From: Cyanobacterium stanieri PCC 7202
GTDB lineage: Bacteria; Cyanobacteriota; Cyanobacteriia; Cyanobacteriales; Cyanobacteriaceae
Length of the DNA stretch: 64,000 nt
Direction of reading: 5' to 3'
NCBI GenBank assembly: GCA_000317655.1
Contig: CP003940.1
Location: forward strand, 744,001 to 808,000
A model generated the notes under the pieces. The model worked only from the letters and a program-made list of their open reading frames with translations. It was not told the DNA's origin and searched no databases. Each line of letters opens with the position of its first letter. The first letter of the stretch is position 1. This document shows positions 37,784-47,676 of this stretch, piece after piece. A program made the translations under genes and the position numbers.

Positions 37784-38275
37784 TCAAATTTTTAAAGCAA
37801 TTAGATGATATTTATTATCTACAAAAATAATTACTAAAACTCTTTGATCATTAAGGTTTTTTAGATTGATGATTTCTTTGTTTAAGTTCAAATTTTTGAT
37901 AATATTTCCTTTCTTATCTAAGATTAAAATATTTCCTTTGGTACTAGCACAGATAAAATAATCACTATAGGAGAATATAAAATGGGGATAAAAATCTAGG
38001 GGTATCCTTTTAATGTGAAAGGGTTTGAGATTAACTAAAACAGCATAATTAGTAAATTTTTCTCTGGCTAAAAAATAGCTTTTATATTTTGGATGGACAA
38101 TAATATTTTCTAAAGGTAAATTGAGACAATAATTATTGTACCAGTAGCCCTTTCTAGTAAATAATCGCCAAAATGTATAATTAGAATTAAATTCTTTTTG
38201 CCGAAAGCTAACTAAACCATGACCTTGATCAATGACGATAATTTCTTGGGGTAAAAAATCCTCAATTTGAGGCAT
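37784..38275 (-). CDS. C-terminal fragment of split Ser/Thr kinase
   Basis: A 163-residue ORF that reads as the tail of a beta-propeller-like sensor (LVSFRQKEF, YFICASTKGNILILDKKGNI). The open frame extends upstream of its ATG as KKFQLIKPEELKPLM and meets the kinase gene at the A7 run, 36-42 nt away. It therefore is most likely the end of the kinase gene, one base out of frame, rather than a separate gene. Confidence 0.75.
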   Translation of the reverse strand: MPQIEDFLPQEIIVIDQGHGLVSFRQKEFNSNYTFWRLFTRKGYWYNNYCLNLPLENIIVHPKYKSYFLAREKFTNYAVLVNLKPFHIKRIPLDFYPHFIFSYSDYFICASTKGNILILDKKGNIIKNLNLNKEIINLKNLNDQRVLVIIFVDNKYHLIALKI

Positions 38276-38301
38276 TAGCGGTTTTAATTCTTCTGGTTTA
38301 A

Positions 38302-39531
38302 TTAATTGAAATTTTTTTCTAATTTACTTTTAATTGATACAGCTATCCAGTTACAATTAGGGGCGATCGCACTTACACAATCATCAGCATTAAAAGAATA
38401 TAAAGAAGTAAATTGATCAACAAAATGACCAATAGTATAAGAAGAAATAGCACCCTTATTCTTGATAACTATGATACAACCAATATCTAAAGATTTTAAA
38501 TCAGAAATGGTACCATCAAAAGAATAATAATCACAAGAATTGAAAGTTAAATTATTATCATCTATTTGATAACCTTTAACTAACAAATGATTATTATTGG
38601 CAAGATAAACACATTGATCATTTACTGCCAAAAAATCAAAATAATCATCAAAAATATCAACAGTATCATAAATATAATTATCCCCCTTACTATTTGAAAT
38701 AGCAGAAAAAAAAGGATTTCTATCAGGAATAATAGTATTTAATCTTAAAAGACATTTTAAAACCTTTAACTTCATCTCCTTCGCTGTGCGAAAACGATGC
38801 TGAGGTAACTTTGCCAAAGCAATTTTTAAAATATCTTGCAATAAAACAGGTAAATCATCAGGAATAAAAGGCATCAGATTTAGATGTCCTACCATAATCT
38901 CCTTTGGGCTACCTGAAAAAGGACGTTTTCCCATCAATAACTCATAGAGAATGATGCCAACTGCATAAATATCCGAACTATAAGAATATTTACCGTAAAA
39001 TTGTTCAGGAGCCATATAAGCAGGAGAACCAGTATCCCCTAAACTATTTATATCAGCCTCTCTGTCCTCATTTTCAATCTTTGCTACTCCAAAATCAGAT
39101 ATTTTGGCAACCCAACCCGTGGGAGAAACCGTCAATAAAATATTTTCTGGCTTTAAATCCCGATGAATAATTCCTTGTAAATGAACATAAGATAAACCTG
39201 ATAAAATGTCAATAATTATCTTTAACTTTTGTTCTATATTTAAGCTAATTTTACCATCAATAAAATCCCTTAAAGTTCCACCTTCACAATATTCTGTTAC
39301 TAAAAAACGACTTTTTTTACTATGCTCTAATCCCAAACAACGAGCAACATTTTCATGATCTAAACTTAATAAAATTCTGATTTCACGTAAAAATTTTTTG
39401 GTGGAAAACTTCTCCGAATTTAACTCCTTTAATGCTACCAACTCCCCTGTCTGTCGATGAATTGCACTATAAACCTTACCAAACTGCCCCTCTCCCACAA
39501 GGCTTAACATTCGATAATGACTACTTTTCAC
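38302..39531 (-). CDS. Serine/threonine protein kinase (frame-split)
   Basis: Eukaryotic-type (Hanks) kinase of 409 residues. The kinase domain (about 1-270) is complete: GEGQFGKVY, VALKEL, HRDLKPENIL, DFGVAKI and the APEQ activation-loop end. A C-terminal region with beta-propeller character begins near 290 and breaks off at a stop just after a run of seven A (T7 on plus at 38312-38318). One more A would continue the frame into the next ORF, giving about 582 residues in all. GTG start at 39531. The kinase part should be active; the sensor part is split unless slippage occurs. Confidence 0.85.
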   Translation of the reverse strand: MKSSHYRMLSLVGEGQFGKVYSAIHRQTGELVALKELNSEKFSTKKFLREIRILLSLDHENVARCLGLEHSKKSRFLVTEYCEGGTLRDFIDGKISLNIEQKLKIIIDILSGLSYVHLQGIIHRDLKPENILLTVSPTGWVAKISDFGVAKIENEDREADINSLGDTGSPAYMAPEQFYGKYSYSSDIYAVGIILYELLMGKRPFSGSPKEIMVGHLNLMPFIPDDLPVLLQDILKIALAKLPQHRFRTAKEMKLKVLKCLLRLNTIIPDRNPFFSAISNSKGDNYIYDTVDIFDDYFDFLAVNDQCVYLANNNHLLVKGYQIDDNNLTFNSCDYYSFDGTISDLKSLDIGCIIVIKNKGAISSYTIGHFVDQFTSLYSFNADDCVSAIAPNCNWIAVSIKSKLEKNFN

Positions 39532-39661
39532 CAGATAACTACCTATCGTTTAATTTTTAGATACACCTAGTTTAACCTAACCCAATCTTGGAAAAAGATT
39601 AATTATCCTTCTAAAATAAGAGATAATAAAGATCCAGTACTAAACTACTAACTTTAAACCT

Positions 39662-40096
39662 ATGAATAGTTGTGTTTTAATGGCCAAAATAGTTCGTAGT
39701 CCCCAACTACGATATACTCAAGAAAGCCAATTGGCGATCGCAGAGATGATGGTAGAATTTGAAAGTATATCCCCCAATAATCCCCCATCAACCCTTAAGG
39801 TAATCGCCTGGGGTAATCTAGCCACCGAAGTAGAAAAATACGTCGAAGGAAATGAAGTAATCATGGCAGGGCGTTTAAAAATGGAGTTGGTGGAAAGACA
39901 AGGATATAAAGAAAAAATTGCAGAGTTAATCCTTTCCCAAATTCATCCTGTCGGTAACAATTCTCCCACCCCTGACAATGTCGTTAACCTACAAAACTAC
40001 GATGAAGGCAGTATTCTCGAAGAAGATCATACCACAGAAGATCATCAGGAAAGTTATGACTCTGAAGATACAAATTTAGATAATATTCCTTTTTAA
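39662..40096 (+). CDS. ssb: Single-stranded DNA-binding protein
   Basis: A 144-residue SSB. The OB fold spans about residues 5-105 (IAWGNLATEVEKYVEGNEVI, MAGRLKMEL), and the acidic tail ends LDNIPF, the usual protein-interaction tip. It binds ssDNA in replication and repair. In Synechocystis ssb and tic22 are neighbours (slr0925, slr0924); here they lie 8 kb apart. An 8-bp hairpin follows the stop. Confidence 0.92.
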   Translation: MNSCVLMAKIVRSPQLRYTQESQLAIAEMMVEFESISPNNPPSTLKVIAWGNLATEVEKYVEGNEVIMAGRLKMELVERQGYKEKIAELILSQIHPVGNNSPTPDNVVNLQNYDEGSILEEDHTTEDHQESYDSEDTNLDNIPF

Positions 40097-40129
40097 TCGT
40101 TGAAAATATCAGTTTTGTAAAAACTTAAT

Positions 40130-40147
40130 AAAGCCTTAAAAGGCTTT
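40130..40147. terminator. Bidirectional hairpin between ssb and the converging gene
   Basis: AAAGCCTT-AA-AAGGCTTT, a perfect 8-bp stem with a 2-nt loop, between the ssb stop and the stop of the minus-strand gene. It can end transcription in both directions. Confidence 0.6.
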
Positions 40148-40164
40148 CTCTAAACTGATATACA

Positions 40165-41811
40165 TTACTCAGATTTCAGAATTTTTTTGATCAATGATTG
40201 ACAAAAACCAATTATTTTTAAAATCAATTCCTCTAATGCCAATATTACCGTATCCAATTTCTCGAGGATGATTTCTAAAAAATGTTTATCATAGCCAATG
40301 GTAATGACTTTAGCTTCTATCTCCCCCTCCGAGGGATGTTTTTGCACATCATTAAATTCCTTTTCTTCAATAAAAGTAATTATTTCATTGTCTAACTCTT
40401 TCTCAATTATTAACTCGCCCTTATTTTTTGAGTTATCTTCTACTGTTTGCAAATCACTTTCTGAGGGAGGATTAATGACAATGTGAGAATCATTAATTTT
40501 GTTTATATTATCCTCCAATATAGAGGGCTTTTTCTCTCCATATAAATCTTCCCATGATAGCCAAGGATCACTAATTTGACCATCAATTAATAATAATTCT
40601 TCCGTAGTTTGAGAAAAAGTTAAGGGTTTATCTTTATTCAATTTAACATTAAAGAAATAATCAATAGCTGCCCAGATTAAGGCTTGTATATTTAAAGGAT
40701 TATCGTCATGATTAATCACCGCATTAAATTTATTTTTCACCACAGAAGCCTGACTTAAACCTTTGACCATTAGTTTTTCAGTTTGGGCTTGAATTACAGG
40801 CAAAATTTCCTGAGTTTGATTTACTATTCCTTGAATAGCTTGATTTATTTCTTGATTGTGGTTTGTCGAAGTAATTACATTATTATTTTTACTGGTACTA
40901 TCATTTAAAGTTTTCTCATCTTTGGTACTTGCGTTGATACCTAAAGATTGTTTGTTATCGGAAGTGAAAAAGTAATTTATGGCGGCTTCAATAAGTCTGA
41001 GTAAATAATTTTTATCGGGAGATTTATCTTGGCTTATTTCCTCTGTATTATGCCCCGAAGTAATATCACTATGTTCTTTTTTGAATACCGTTAATGTGCC
41101 ATTTTCTATTTTGATGAATACTTGATCAATAAAGAGTAGTATTTTGTTAGGAGGAGGGCTTTCTTCTGTGAATATTTTTTGGGAATTATTTTCTGCGAGT
41201 TCTGAGTTTTTGATTTGTTCTAAATCTCGACTAATTTTTCGATGACCAAAAAAATTAAGTAACGAACCAACGTTATTTTTTGAGGAATTTATTTGTTTTT
41301 TTGCCTCTGATTTTCCTATCAATAGTAGTTCTTTTTTTGTTTGATACTCTCCAACGATTTTACTAATAATAGTGTCTATGGCTTGTGTTTGCTGATAAGA
41401 AAAAACAACTTTTGTTTGATTATTAGGTTTAGCGATAACCATCTTTTTATTTTCAATTAAATTTGCCAAACCTTGCACAGATTTTCCTCTTAATTTGGGA
41501 ACTTCTGGAATATTAGTTACTTGTTCTGATACTTGCTCTAAAATATAGTCTGAAGAGATTTTTTCTTGGGTTTGATTTAACTGGGTAGTTTTTTGACTTT
41601 CTGCAGATGGACTAAAAATATTGGTAATTTTTTTGGTATTTTTTAATAAAACATAAAAGGGATACAGAATCGTGGCAATTCCTGTATTTACTGTTTGGGT
41701 AAATTGCCTGACTGATATTCCCAAAGACGAATTAACTTTCAGATACTGACGGTTGAAAAAATTAAATAATCTACTTTTGTAGGGGCTGGATGATTCTTGG
41801 GTAGAAGACAT
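40165..41811 (-). CDS. Hypothetical protein, 548 aa, low-complexity
   Basis: I do not recognise this protein. It is hydrophilic with long low-complexity parts rich in Asn, Ser, Glu and Lys, and no obvious catalytic motif. One hydrophobic patch (GIATILYPFYVLLKNT) lies near residue 45, and repeated short units resembling AAINYFF and AAIDYFFN occur near residues 280 and 380. The C-terminus ends in an amphipathic helix (ILEKLDTVILALEELILKI). Its start faces tRNA-Arg. It looks like a lineage-specific surface or scaffold protein; that is a guess. Confidence 0.55.
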   Translation of the reverse strand: MSSTQESSSPYKSRLFNFFNRQYLKVNSSLGISVRQFTQTVNTGIATILYPFYVLLKNTKKITNIFSPSAESQKTTQLNQTQEKISSDYILEQVSEQVTNIPEVPKLRGKSVQGLANLIENKKMVIAKPNNQTKVVFSYQQTQAIDTIISKIVGEYQTKKELLLIGKSEAKKQINSSKNNVGSLLNFFGHRKISRDLEQIKNSELAENNSQKIFTEESPPPNKILLFIDQVFIKIENGTLTVFKKEHSDITSGHNTEEISQDKSPDKNYLLRLIEAAINYFFTSDNKQSLGINASTKDEKTLNDSTSKNNNVITSTNHNQEINQAIQGIVNQTQEILPVIQAQTEKLMVKGLSQASVVKNKFNAVINHDDNPLNIQALIWAAIDYFFNVKLNKDKPLTFSQTTEELLLIDGQISDPWLSWEDLYGEKKPSILEDNINKINDSHIVINPPSESDLQTVEDNSKNKGELIIEKELDNEIITFIEEKEFNDVQKHPSEGEIEAKVITIGYDKHFLEIILEKLDTVILALEELILKIIGFCQSLIKKILKSE

Positions 41812-41945
41812 AATAAGCGTCAGTTAGTTGTGATTGGGCAGGGCAATTTTTACGTCTATGATAAACAATATTTGACTTCTTTTTTATTGATTTATGTACA
41901 ACCAAAAAAGTCATTAATTGTCTTAATTATTTTGCCTAATGATAA

Positions 41946-42018
41946 CGAGTACGGAGGGATTCGAACCCCCGACACCCAGAACCGGAATCTGGTGCTCTAT
42001 CCCCTGAGCTACGCACCC
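41946..42018 (-). tRNA. tRNA-Arg(CCG)
   Basis: The minus strand folds into a 73-nt tRNA: acceptor GGGTGCG/CGTACTC with two G-T wobble pairs, D-arm GCTCAGGGGATAGAGC, anticodon stem CCAGA/TCTGG with anticodon CCG, and a T-arm with TTCGAAT. CCA is not encoded. The discriminator base is G. Confidence 0.93.
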
Positions 42019-42156
42019 ACAATATCTATATAAGATACCATTTTTTTGGTTGGTTGACAAAGTTATTTTTGAATGATTCTAATTAATATCTATGGGATCA
42101 AGGGGAATTGTGAGAGTATAATTTGTATTAGTGGTAACTAATCAAAGTGAGAATAA

Positions 42157-42543
42157 ATGGAACTAAGTAGGGAAGAAATTGGTTATTATCGTGAGCAATT
42201 AGAAGATTGTGAAATTGCTTTGAGGGCATTGGATATTATTGAGGATTGCGAGGGAGATTTGGAAGATTCGGCGACGAGTATGGCTTTATCTATTGGGCAA
42301 AGTCCTGATAGAATAGATTGGTTTGAGGGAATGGTGAAAAGGTGTCGAGTGGCGTTGTGTGGGCAAAGTTTGAGGCAGGATTTACAAGACAATTATATTG
42401 AACCTGCCGTACAATATTTATTAGAGCGTGAAATTTGCCCTCCTTTGTTGGTCACCCCTGTAATTATTTATGCGGTAAAGCAGGGAATTGATAGTTTCTG
42501 TGAGCCTCTTAGTTATAAGTTGGGGATGGATAGGGAAGGGTGA
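42157..42543 (+). CDS. Conserved cyanobacterial hypothetical protein
   Basis: A 128-residue helical protein. It starts MELSREEIGYYREQLEDCEI and has CGQSLRQDLQDNYIEPAV and LEREICPPLLVTPVIIYAVK. No transmembrane segment is strong and no known domain is visible. It lies in front of the dehydrogenase gene in the same direction (45-nt gap), so it may share its transcript. Confidence 0.65.
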   Translation: MELSREEIGYYREQLEDCEIALRALDIIEDCEGDLEDSATSMALSIGQSPDRIDWFEGMVKRCRVALCGQSLRQDLQDNYIEPAVQYLLEREICPPLLVTPVIIYAVKQGIDSFCEPLSYKLGMDREG

Positions 42544-42588
42544 TGGTTTAGGTTGTATTTTTATTAGATTAAAGATTTAAGTTTATCA

Positions 42589-43713
42589 ATGAGTAGAACA
42601 AAATCGGTAGTAAACAAGGCGAGTAAGAAGAATGTTTTTAGTTTACAAATTGCTCCTGCAAGGATATTAAAGGGAGAGGATTGTTTGAGGAATGCGGGGG
42701 CGCAAATTGCTTCGTTGGGTAAGCGCCCCATGGTGGTGGGTGGAGATAATACTTTAAGGGTTATTGATGATTATTTGACTCCTATTTTTAAGGAGTATGG
42801 TTTGGATGCGATGAGTGCTAGTTATGCCCCTGACTGTTGCGAGTCTTCTCTGGCAAGGTTGCAAAAGGGGCTTGAATCCCATGATGCTGATTTTGTTATT
42901 GGCGTTGGGGGTGGTAAGGCTCTTGATATGGCGAAGTTGGTAGCTTTTAAGGGGGGTTTACCTGTGGTAACTATTCCTACTTCGGGGGCAACCTGTGCGG
43001 CTTGGAGTGCGTTGAGTAATATTTATTCTGAGGAGGGGGCTTTTTTGTATGATGTCAGTCTCAAAAGTTGTCCTGATTTGTTGATTTTGGATTATGGTTT
43101 GATCGCTTCTGCACCCCCTCACACGCTCATAGCAGGGATTGGGGATGCGATCGCCAAGTGGTACGAGGCATCTATTAGCAGTGGCAATTCGAGCGCCACA
43201 TTGACCATTGCGGCGGTACAACAGGCACGGGTATTAAGGGATATTTTATTTCAAAAGGCAGAAAGTGCGATCGCCCATCCCCTAGGTGAAGATTGGCAAG
43301 AGGTGGTGGATGCAACGGTATTACTCGCAGGGGTAAGCGGAGGTTTAGGAGGTGCGAACTGTCGTACTGTGGCGGCCCATGCGGTGCATAATGCCCTTAC
43401 CCATCTAGCCCAAAGCCATCATAACCTGCATGGGGCAAAGGTTTCCTATGGCATTTTGGTACAGTTGCGACTAGAAGAAATGCTCGAAAACAATCAATTA
43501 GCTGCCACCTCCAGACAGCAATTGATTAAGTTTTATCATGCCATCGGCTTACCCTGTAGTCTTGAGGATTTGGGGTTAGGTAAGCTCACCCTTGAGGGGT
43601 TGCGCCATTGTGCCGAAATCGCCTGTCAACCCCAGTCAGACATCCATCGTTTACCTTTTAAAGTCAAACCAGAGCCTTTGGTGGCGGCCATGGTTTCTAC
43701 TACCCTATCTTAG
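42589..43713 (+). CDS. Iron-containing alcohol/glycerol dehydrogenase-family protein
   Basis: A 374-residue member of the iron-containing alcohol dehydrogenase superfamily, closest in motifs to glycerol dehydrogenase (GldA). NAD-binding GVGGGKALDMAKL is near residue 105. The metal ligands are likely an aspartate in GIGDAIAKWYEA and histidines in AAHAVHNAL and LHGAKVSYG. It would interconvert glycerol and dihydroxyacetone, or a related polyol; the true substrate is not readable from sequence. Confidence 0.85.
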   Translation: MSRTKSVVNKASKKNVFSLQIAPARILKGEDCLRNAGAQIASLGKRPMVVGGDNTLRVIDDYLTPIFKEYGLDAMSASYAPDCCESSLARLQKGLESHDADFVIGVGGGKALDMAKLVAFKGGLPVVTIPTSGATCAAWSALSNIYSEEGAFLYDVSLKSCPDLLILDYGLIASAPPHTLIAGIGDAIAKWYEASISSGNSSATLTIAAVQQARVLRDILFQKAESAIAHPLGEDWQEVVDATVLLAGVSGGLGGANCRTVAAHAVHNALTHLAQSHHNLHGAKVSYGILVQLRLEEMLENNQLAATSRQQLIKFYHAIGLPCSLEDLGLGKLTLEGLRHCAEIACQPQSDIHRLPFKVKPEPLVAAMVSTTLS

Positions 43714-43719
43714 GTAAGA

Positions 43720-43747
43720 GGGAACGGGGAACGGGGAACAGGGAACA
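43720..43747. repeat. Heptamer repeat GGGAACR, four units
   Basis: GGGAACG-GGGAACG-GGGAACA-GGGAACA, 6 nt after the stop of the dehydrogenase gene. The seventh base again toggles between G and A. Confidence 0.7.
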
Positions 43748-43785
43748 GGTAAGAAGCAATAATTGTTAATCGTCCATTGTTCTCT

Positions 43786-45081
43786 CTATAATACCCTGAT
43801 AATACTAGGGATTTTCTTGATAGCTTCCAAATCTTCAATGGCTTGAATGGCACTGCGGAAGTTACCCTCCCTTACATGGTGGGTGACTACCACGATTTCT
43901 GCCAAATCATCCTGAAAACCAATTTGCACCACAGAGGCTAAACTAACCCCAAAGTCACCAAAAATGGTACCTAAATGACCGATTACTCCCGGTACATCCG
44001 CACAGAGAAAACGGGCATAAAAACAGGTAGAAACATCGTCAATGGGGGCAATGGGAGCTGGTTTTTCGGGGGAAGAACTTAGAAGAGGATCAAGGGCATG
44101 GGCGCCATGGTTACTTTGTAGTACGCCCACTATATTAAGTATATCCGCCACAACGGCGCTGGCAGTGGGGCCAGAACCTGCCCCTGGCCCATAAAACATA
44201 ACCTGACCAAGGGGCTGCCCTTCTACTAAAATGGCGTTAAATACCCCGTTCACGTTGGCGAGGGGATGGGATTTTTCCACTAAGGTGGGGTGTACCCTTA
44301 ATTCCAAGTTTTCTTGATCCTGTGCTGGTTTTTGGGCGATCGCCAAGAGTTTGATCACATAACCAAGTTTGTCGGCATAATCAATATCACTGCTAGTAAT
44401 AGAAGTAATACCCTCACTATAAACATCTTCCCGTTTCACCTGACGATCAAAAGCCAAAGAGGCAAGAATAGAAATTTTATCCGCCGCATCATAACCTTCC
44501 ACATCGGCGGTGGGATCAGCTTCTGCATAACCAAGGGCTTGGGCTTCTTGGAGTACCTCGGCAAAATCTGAACCCTTTTCGGTCATTTCAGTGAGGATAT
44601 AGTTGGTGGTACCGTTAACAATGCCGATGATAGTTTCGATGCGATTGGCACCGAGGGATTGTTTGAGGGGTTCTACGATGGGAATACCACCACCTACCGC
44701 CGCTTCTAATAGTACATATACCTTGGCTTTTTTGGCGGCTTCAAAAATTTCTTGACCATAACGGGCAATGACGGCTTTGTTGGCAGTTACTACGTGCTTT
44801 CCAGAGGCGATCGCCTTTAAAATAAGGGTTCTGGCGGGTTCTAGTCCACCAATCAACTCCACGACAATATCAATATCAGGATCGCTAACAATAGAGTCTA
44901 AATCTGTGGTGAGAACTTCAGCGGCTATGTCAATAGTTCGTTGTTTATTTAAAGATTTCACCCCTATTTTTGCAATGGTAATGTCATTTAGCAGGGGATG
45001 TCTTCCTTGGGGATTGTATATAATTTCTGCGGTGCCTGAGCCGACAGTGCCTAGTCCTAATAAACCTATTTTAAACGCCAC
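43786..45081 (-). CDS. hom: Homoserine dehydrogenase
   Basis: Reduces aspartate semialdehyde to homoserine, the branch point to threonine and methionine. The 431-residue product has the Rossmann start MAFKIGLLGLGTVGSGTAEI, the substrate motif VNGTTNYILTEM, and ends with an ACT-domain C-terminus (VPGVIGHLGTIFGDFGVSLA). The ACT domain indicates threonine feedback control. The start is GTG at 45081. Confidence 0.96.
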   Translation of the reverse strand: MAFKIGLLGLGTVGSGTAEIIYNPQGRHPLLNDITIAKIGVKSLNKQRTIDIAAEVLTTDLDSIVSDPDIDIVVELIGGLEPARTLILKAIASGKHVVTANKAVIARYGQEIFEAAKKAKVYVLLEAAVGGGIPIVEPLKQSLGANRIETIIGIVNGTTNYILTEMTEKGSDFAEVLQEAQALGYAEADPTADVEGYDAADKISILASLAFDRQVKREDVYSEGITSITSSDIDYADKLGYVIKLLAIAQKPAQDQENLELRVHPTLVEKSHPLANVNGVFNAILVEGQPLGQVMFYGPGAGSGPTASAVVADILNIVGVLQSNHGAHALDPLLSSSPEKPAPIAPIDDVSTCFYARFLCADVPGVIGHLGTIFGDFGVSLASVVQIGFQDDLAEIVVVTHHVREGNFRSAIQAIEDLEAIKKIPSIIRVL

Positions 45082-45279
45082 AATATCTATCCTTCACAAT
45101 GTAATCTGTTGACTTCGCGCCTAACCCGAATCACTTATGGATTAAATGCCCTATCTTGATGGTCAAAACAGGTATTTAACCTAAGTTTTAGGAGAGTCAC
45201 TTCCTTGAGTATTTTATGCATATTATAGCAATAGAGGCAATAATTCCCCGAAAATTAATTATGGATTCGGGGAAAATTA

Positions 45280-47118
45280 TTAATTGTTGGAACTAACGTG
45301 GCTAGGGGGAATTCCCTTGAGGGAAATTAAAGACTTCATTACATCTTTGACCACGGGAGCGGCAACAGTAGACCCAAAAAGACTATCTCCTTGGGGTTCG
45401 TCAATGACTGCCAAAACTACATAACGAGGATCATCGGTGGGAAAAATGCTCACAAAACTGGTAATTCTGGCGGTGGCGGAATATCTTCCCCGACCATCAT
45501 GTTTTTGGGCGGTACCCGTTTTGCCACCAATGTTATAGCCATCTATGTGGGCGGCTGCCCCTGTACCATTTTTGACCACCGACTCCATCATTTTTACCAC
45601 CGCATCAGCGGAACTTTCTTGGAAGACTTGGGTTTCTTCTATGTCTGGATAAACTTTAATTTCTCCTTGGGCATCTACTAATCCTTCTACCACGTGGGGA
45701 GTAATTAATTTACCACCATTGGCGATCGCCCCATGGAGTTGAGCTAATTTCATCGGTGTTAAAGATAAACCCTGACCGAAAGAAGACACTGCCATTTCAA
45801 TATCACGAGCGGTAAAAACTTCCTTAGATTTGAGAAAACCAACCCCCTCAAAAGGTAAATCTAAGCCCATGCGCTCATTAATGCCCAATGCTTCCAGTCG
45901 TTCATAGTAGCGAGATCTGGTCATGCGACGCATAATATCAATCATCGCTGTGTTACTAGATACATCCATGGCCCGAGTAAGGCTAACTGTACCCAATCCC
46001 GTACGGGAAGCATTGGCAATGGGCCAGCCGTCAATGGTTACTTGGGCTGGATCCGATACATAGGAGGTTGGGGTAACCACTCCCTCATCAAGGGCGATCG
46101 CCACATTAATCGGTTTAAAAGTCGAACCGGGTTCGTAAGTATCTGTCACCGACCAATTTTTAAACAAAGCAAAATCATATAAAAAATAACGATTGGGGTT
46201 GTAGGTAGGCTCACAAGCTAGGGCTAAAATACCCCCCGTTTGAGCATCCAAAACAATTACCGCGCCTTTTTTTGCCTTAAATTGATCCATTTGTACCCGG
46301 AGGCGATCGCGCACAGCCCTTTGCAAACGAGAATCCACCGTCAATTTAAGACTCAAATCATCCAACCTTGCCACCCCTTCAGGCAAAGTAACAGGAAGAA
46401 TTTGCCCCCGAGCATTTTTCTTCACCTGAACCATCGCCCTAATTTCTGGGCTAGATAAATCCCGTTCCAACAAATCACTATTACTATACTCTAACCCTGC
46501 TTGTCCCTGATGATCACCATCCACATAGCCCAGCACATCCGCCAATAAATGATCCTGCGGATAAAAACGAGCATAACGTTTTTCCAAATCCACCCCCCCA
46601 AGACTCCAAGAGCGAACCTTTTCCGCCTGATTTTCTGTCAGAGCACGGGAAATTAAAACCCCTGTATTTCTCGTATTCAGCAACTGAATAAAATCATTAA
46701 CATTTTTGTCAGGAAAAACATCCACCAACCTAGCCGCCATCTCCTCAATGCTCTCGGTCAACATAATCGGATGAATGTACAACTCATAAATTAGCTGATC
46801 CGTCGCCACGACATTATTATTGGCATCAATAATAGAACGTCTTGGCACATAAGGTCTTAAATTAAACTGTTGTTGCAATACAGCCTTTTGCCGATATTCC
46901 TCTCCCTTGAGTATCTGTAAATCATATAACCTGAAGCCAAGGGCAACCATACCACCAACCAAAACCAACCAAACCAAAAAAATTCTGACCAATCCCTGCC
47001 AGGACTTACCAGCAACACGTCCCCCCCCATTTCTTCTACCACCAACCAAAGAAGATTTTTTTCTTCTCAGGGAGGGAGAATTGAGAGCATTGGAAAAACT
47101 AGGCTTCAAAAAATTCAT
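45280..47118 (-). CDS. ftsI: Penicillin-binding protein, FtsI/PBP2b class
   Basis: Class B transpeptidase for septal peptidoglycan. The 612-residue product has a short cytoplasmic tail, one membrane span (LVRIFLVWLVLVGGMVAL), the dimerisation domain (RSIIDANNNVVATD), and the transpeptidase with STFK, SSN and KTGT motifs in EPGSTFKPIN, SSNTAMID and GGKTGTAQKH. I start at the ATG at 47118; the longer reading needs a TTG. It is 19 nt after an FtsL-like gene, as in dcw clusters. Confidence 0.94.
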   Translation of the reverse strand: MNFLKPSFSNALNSPSLRRKKSSLVGGRRNGGGRVAGKSWQGLVRIFLVWLVLVGGMVALGFRLYDLQILKGEEYRQKAVLQQQFNLRPYVPRRSIIDANNNVVATDQLIYELYIHPIMLTESIEEMAARLVDVFPDKNVNDFIQLLNTRNTGVLISRALTENQAEKVRSWSLGGVDLEKRYARFYPQDHLLADVLGYVDGDHQGQAGLEYSNSDLLERDLSSPEIRAMVQVKKNARGQILPVTLPEGVARLDDLSLKLTVDSRLQRAVRDRLRVQMDQFKAKKGAVIVLDAQTGGILALACEPTYNPNRYFLYDFALFKNWSVTDTYEPGSTFKPINVAIALDEGVVTPTSYVSDPAQVTIDGWPIANASRTGLGTVSLTRAMDVSSNTAMIDIMRRMTRSRYYERLEALGINERMGLDLPFEGVGFLKSKEVFTARDIEMAVSSFGQGLSLTPMKLAQLHGAIANGGKLITPHVVEGLVDAQGEIKVYPDIEETQVFQESSADAVVKMMESVVKNGTGAAAHIDGYNIGGKTGTAQKHDGRGRYSATARITSFVSIFPTDDPRYVVLAVIDEPQGDSLFGSTVAAPVVKDVMKSLISLKGIPPSHVSSNN

Positions 47119-47136
47119 TACACCATAAAAAAACAA

Positions 47137-47676
47137 CTAATAGGCAATGGGAAAAATAGGCTGAATCCTTTTAGGGGAAGAAATATCCGTCTCCTCTGGT
47201 TTGACCATTTCCACATCAGTTTTGGGCAAAAAAACAGGAGAATGACTTAAATCGGGACTCACTAACCCTGAATCACTTCGCCCAGATTCCTCCGCCAATT
47301 GATTCTTTAAAACTTCATTACTAAAAGTAAATTGTCTTTCCCTTTGTTGTAATTCTTGCAAATCCCTATATTTTTGTGTCCATTCACTAGGCGCCGATAC
47401 CGTCAAGCCATAAACAGCCAAACAAGCCATCACCGTCATAATCGATAAACCTGTAGATGTGGTACCAATAAAATTAAAACATTTTAACCAAAAAGGAACC
47501 TTTACTTTTGGCGAACGGGAAACAACCTGATTCTCATGGCTAGTTTGATTATTTTTAACTCTTTTTGGAGTAACACTAGCACGGGGATAAGAAATAACAG
47601 AATCTGAGCGCAAATAGCTTTTCCGTTTAAGATTGGTCAATTGTTCGTCTTGGGAGACTCTATCGGGAGCTAACAT
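47137..47676 (-). CDS. FtsL-like cell division protein
   Basis: A 179-residue bitopic protein immediately upstream of ftsI. It has an N-terminal basic cytoplasmic segment of about 65 residues, one span (GLSIMTVMACLAVYGLTV), a short coiled coil (WTQKYRDLQELQQRERQFTF), and a proline-rich tail. This is the plan of FtsL, which recruits FtsI to the divisome. Sequence identity to FtsL is too low to be certain, so the gene name is left empty. Confidence 0.7.
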   Translation of the reverse strand: MLAPDRVSQDEQLTNLKRKSYLRSDSVISYPRASVTPKRVKNNQTSHENQVVSRSPKVKVPFWLKCFNFIGTTSTGLSIMTVMACLAVYGLTVSAPSEWTQKYRDLQELQQRERQFTFSNEVLKNQLAEESGRSDSGLVSPDLSHSPVFLPKTDVEMVKPEETDISSPKRIQPIFPIAY

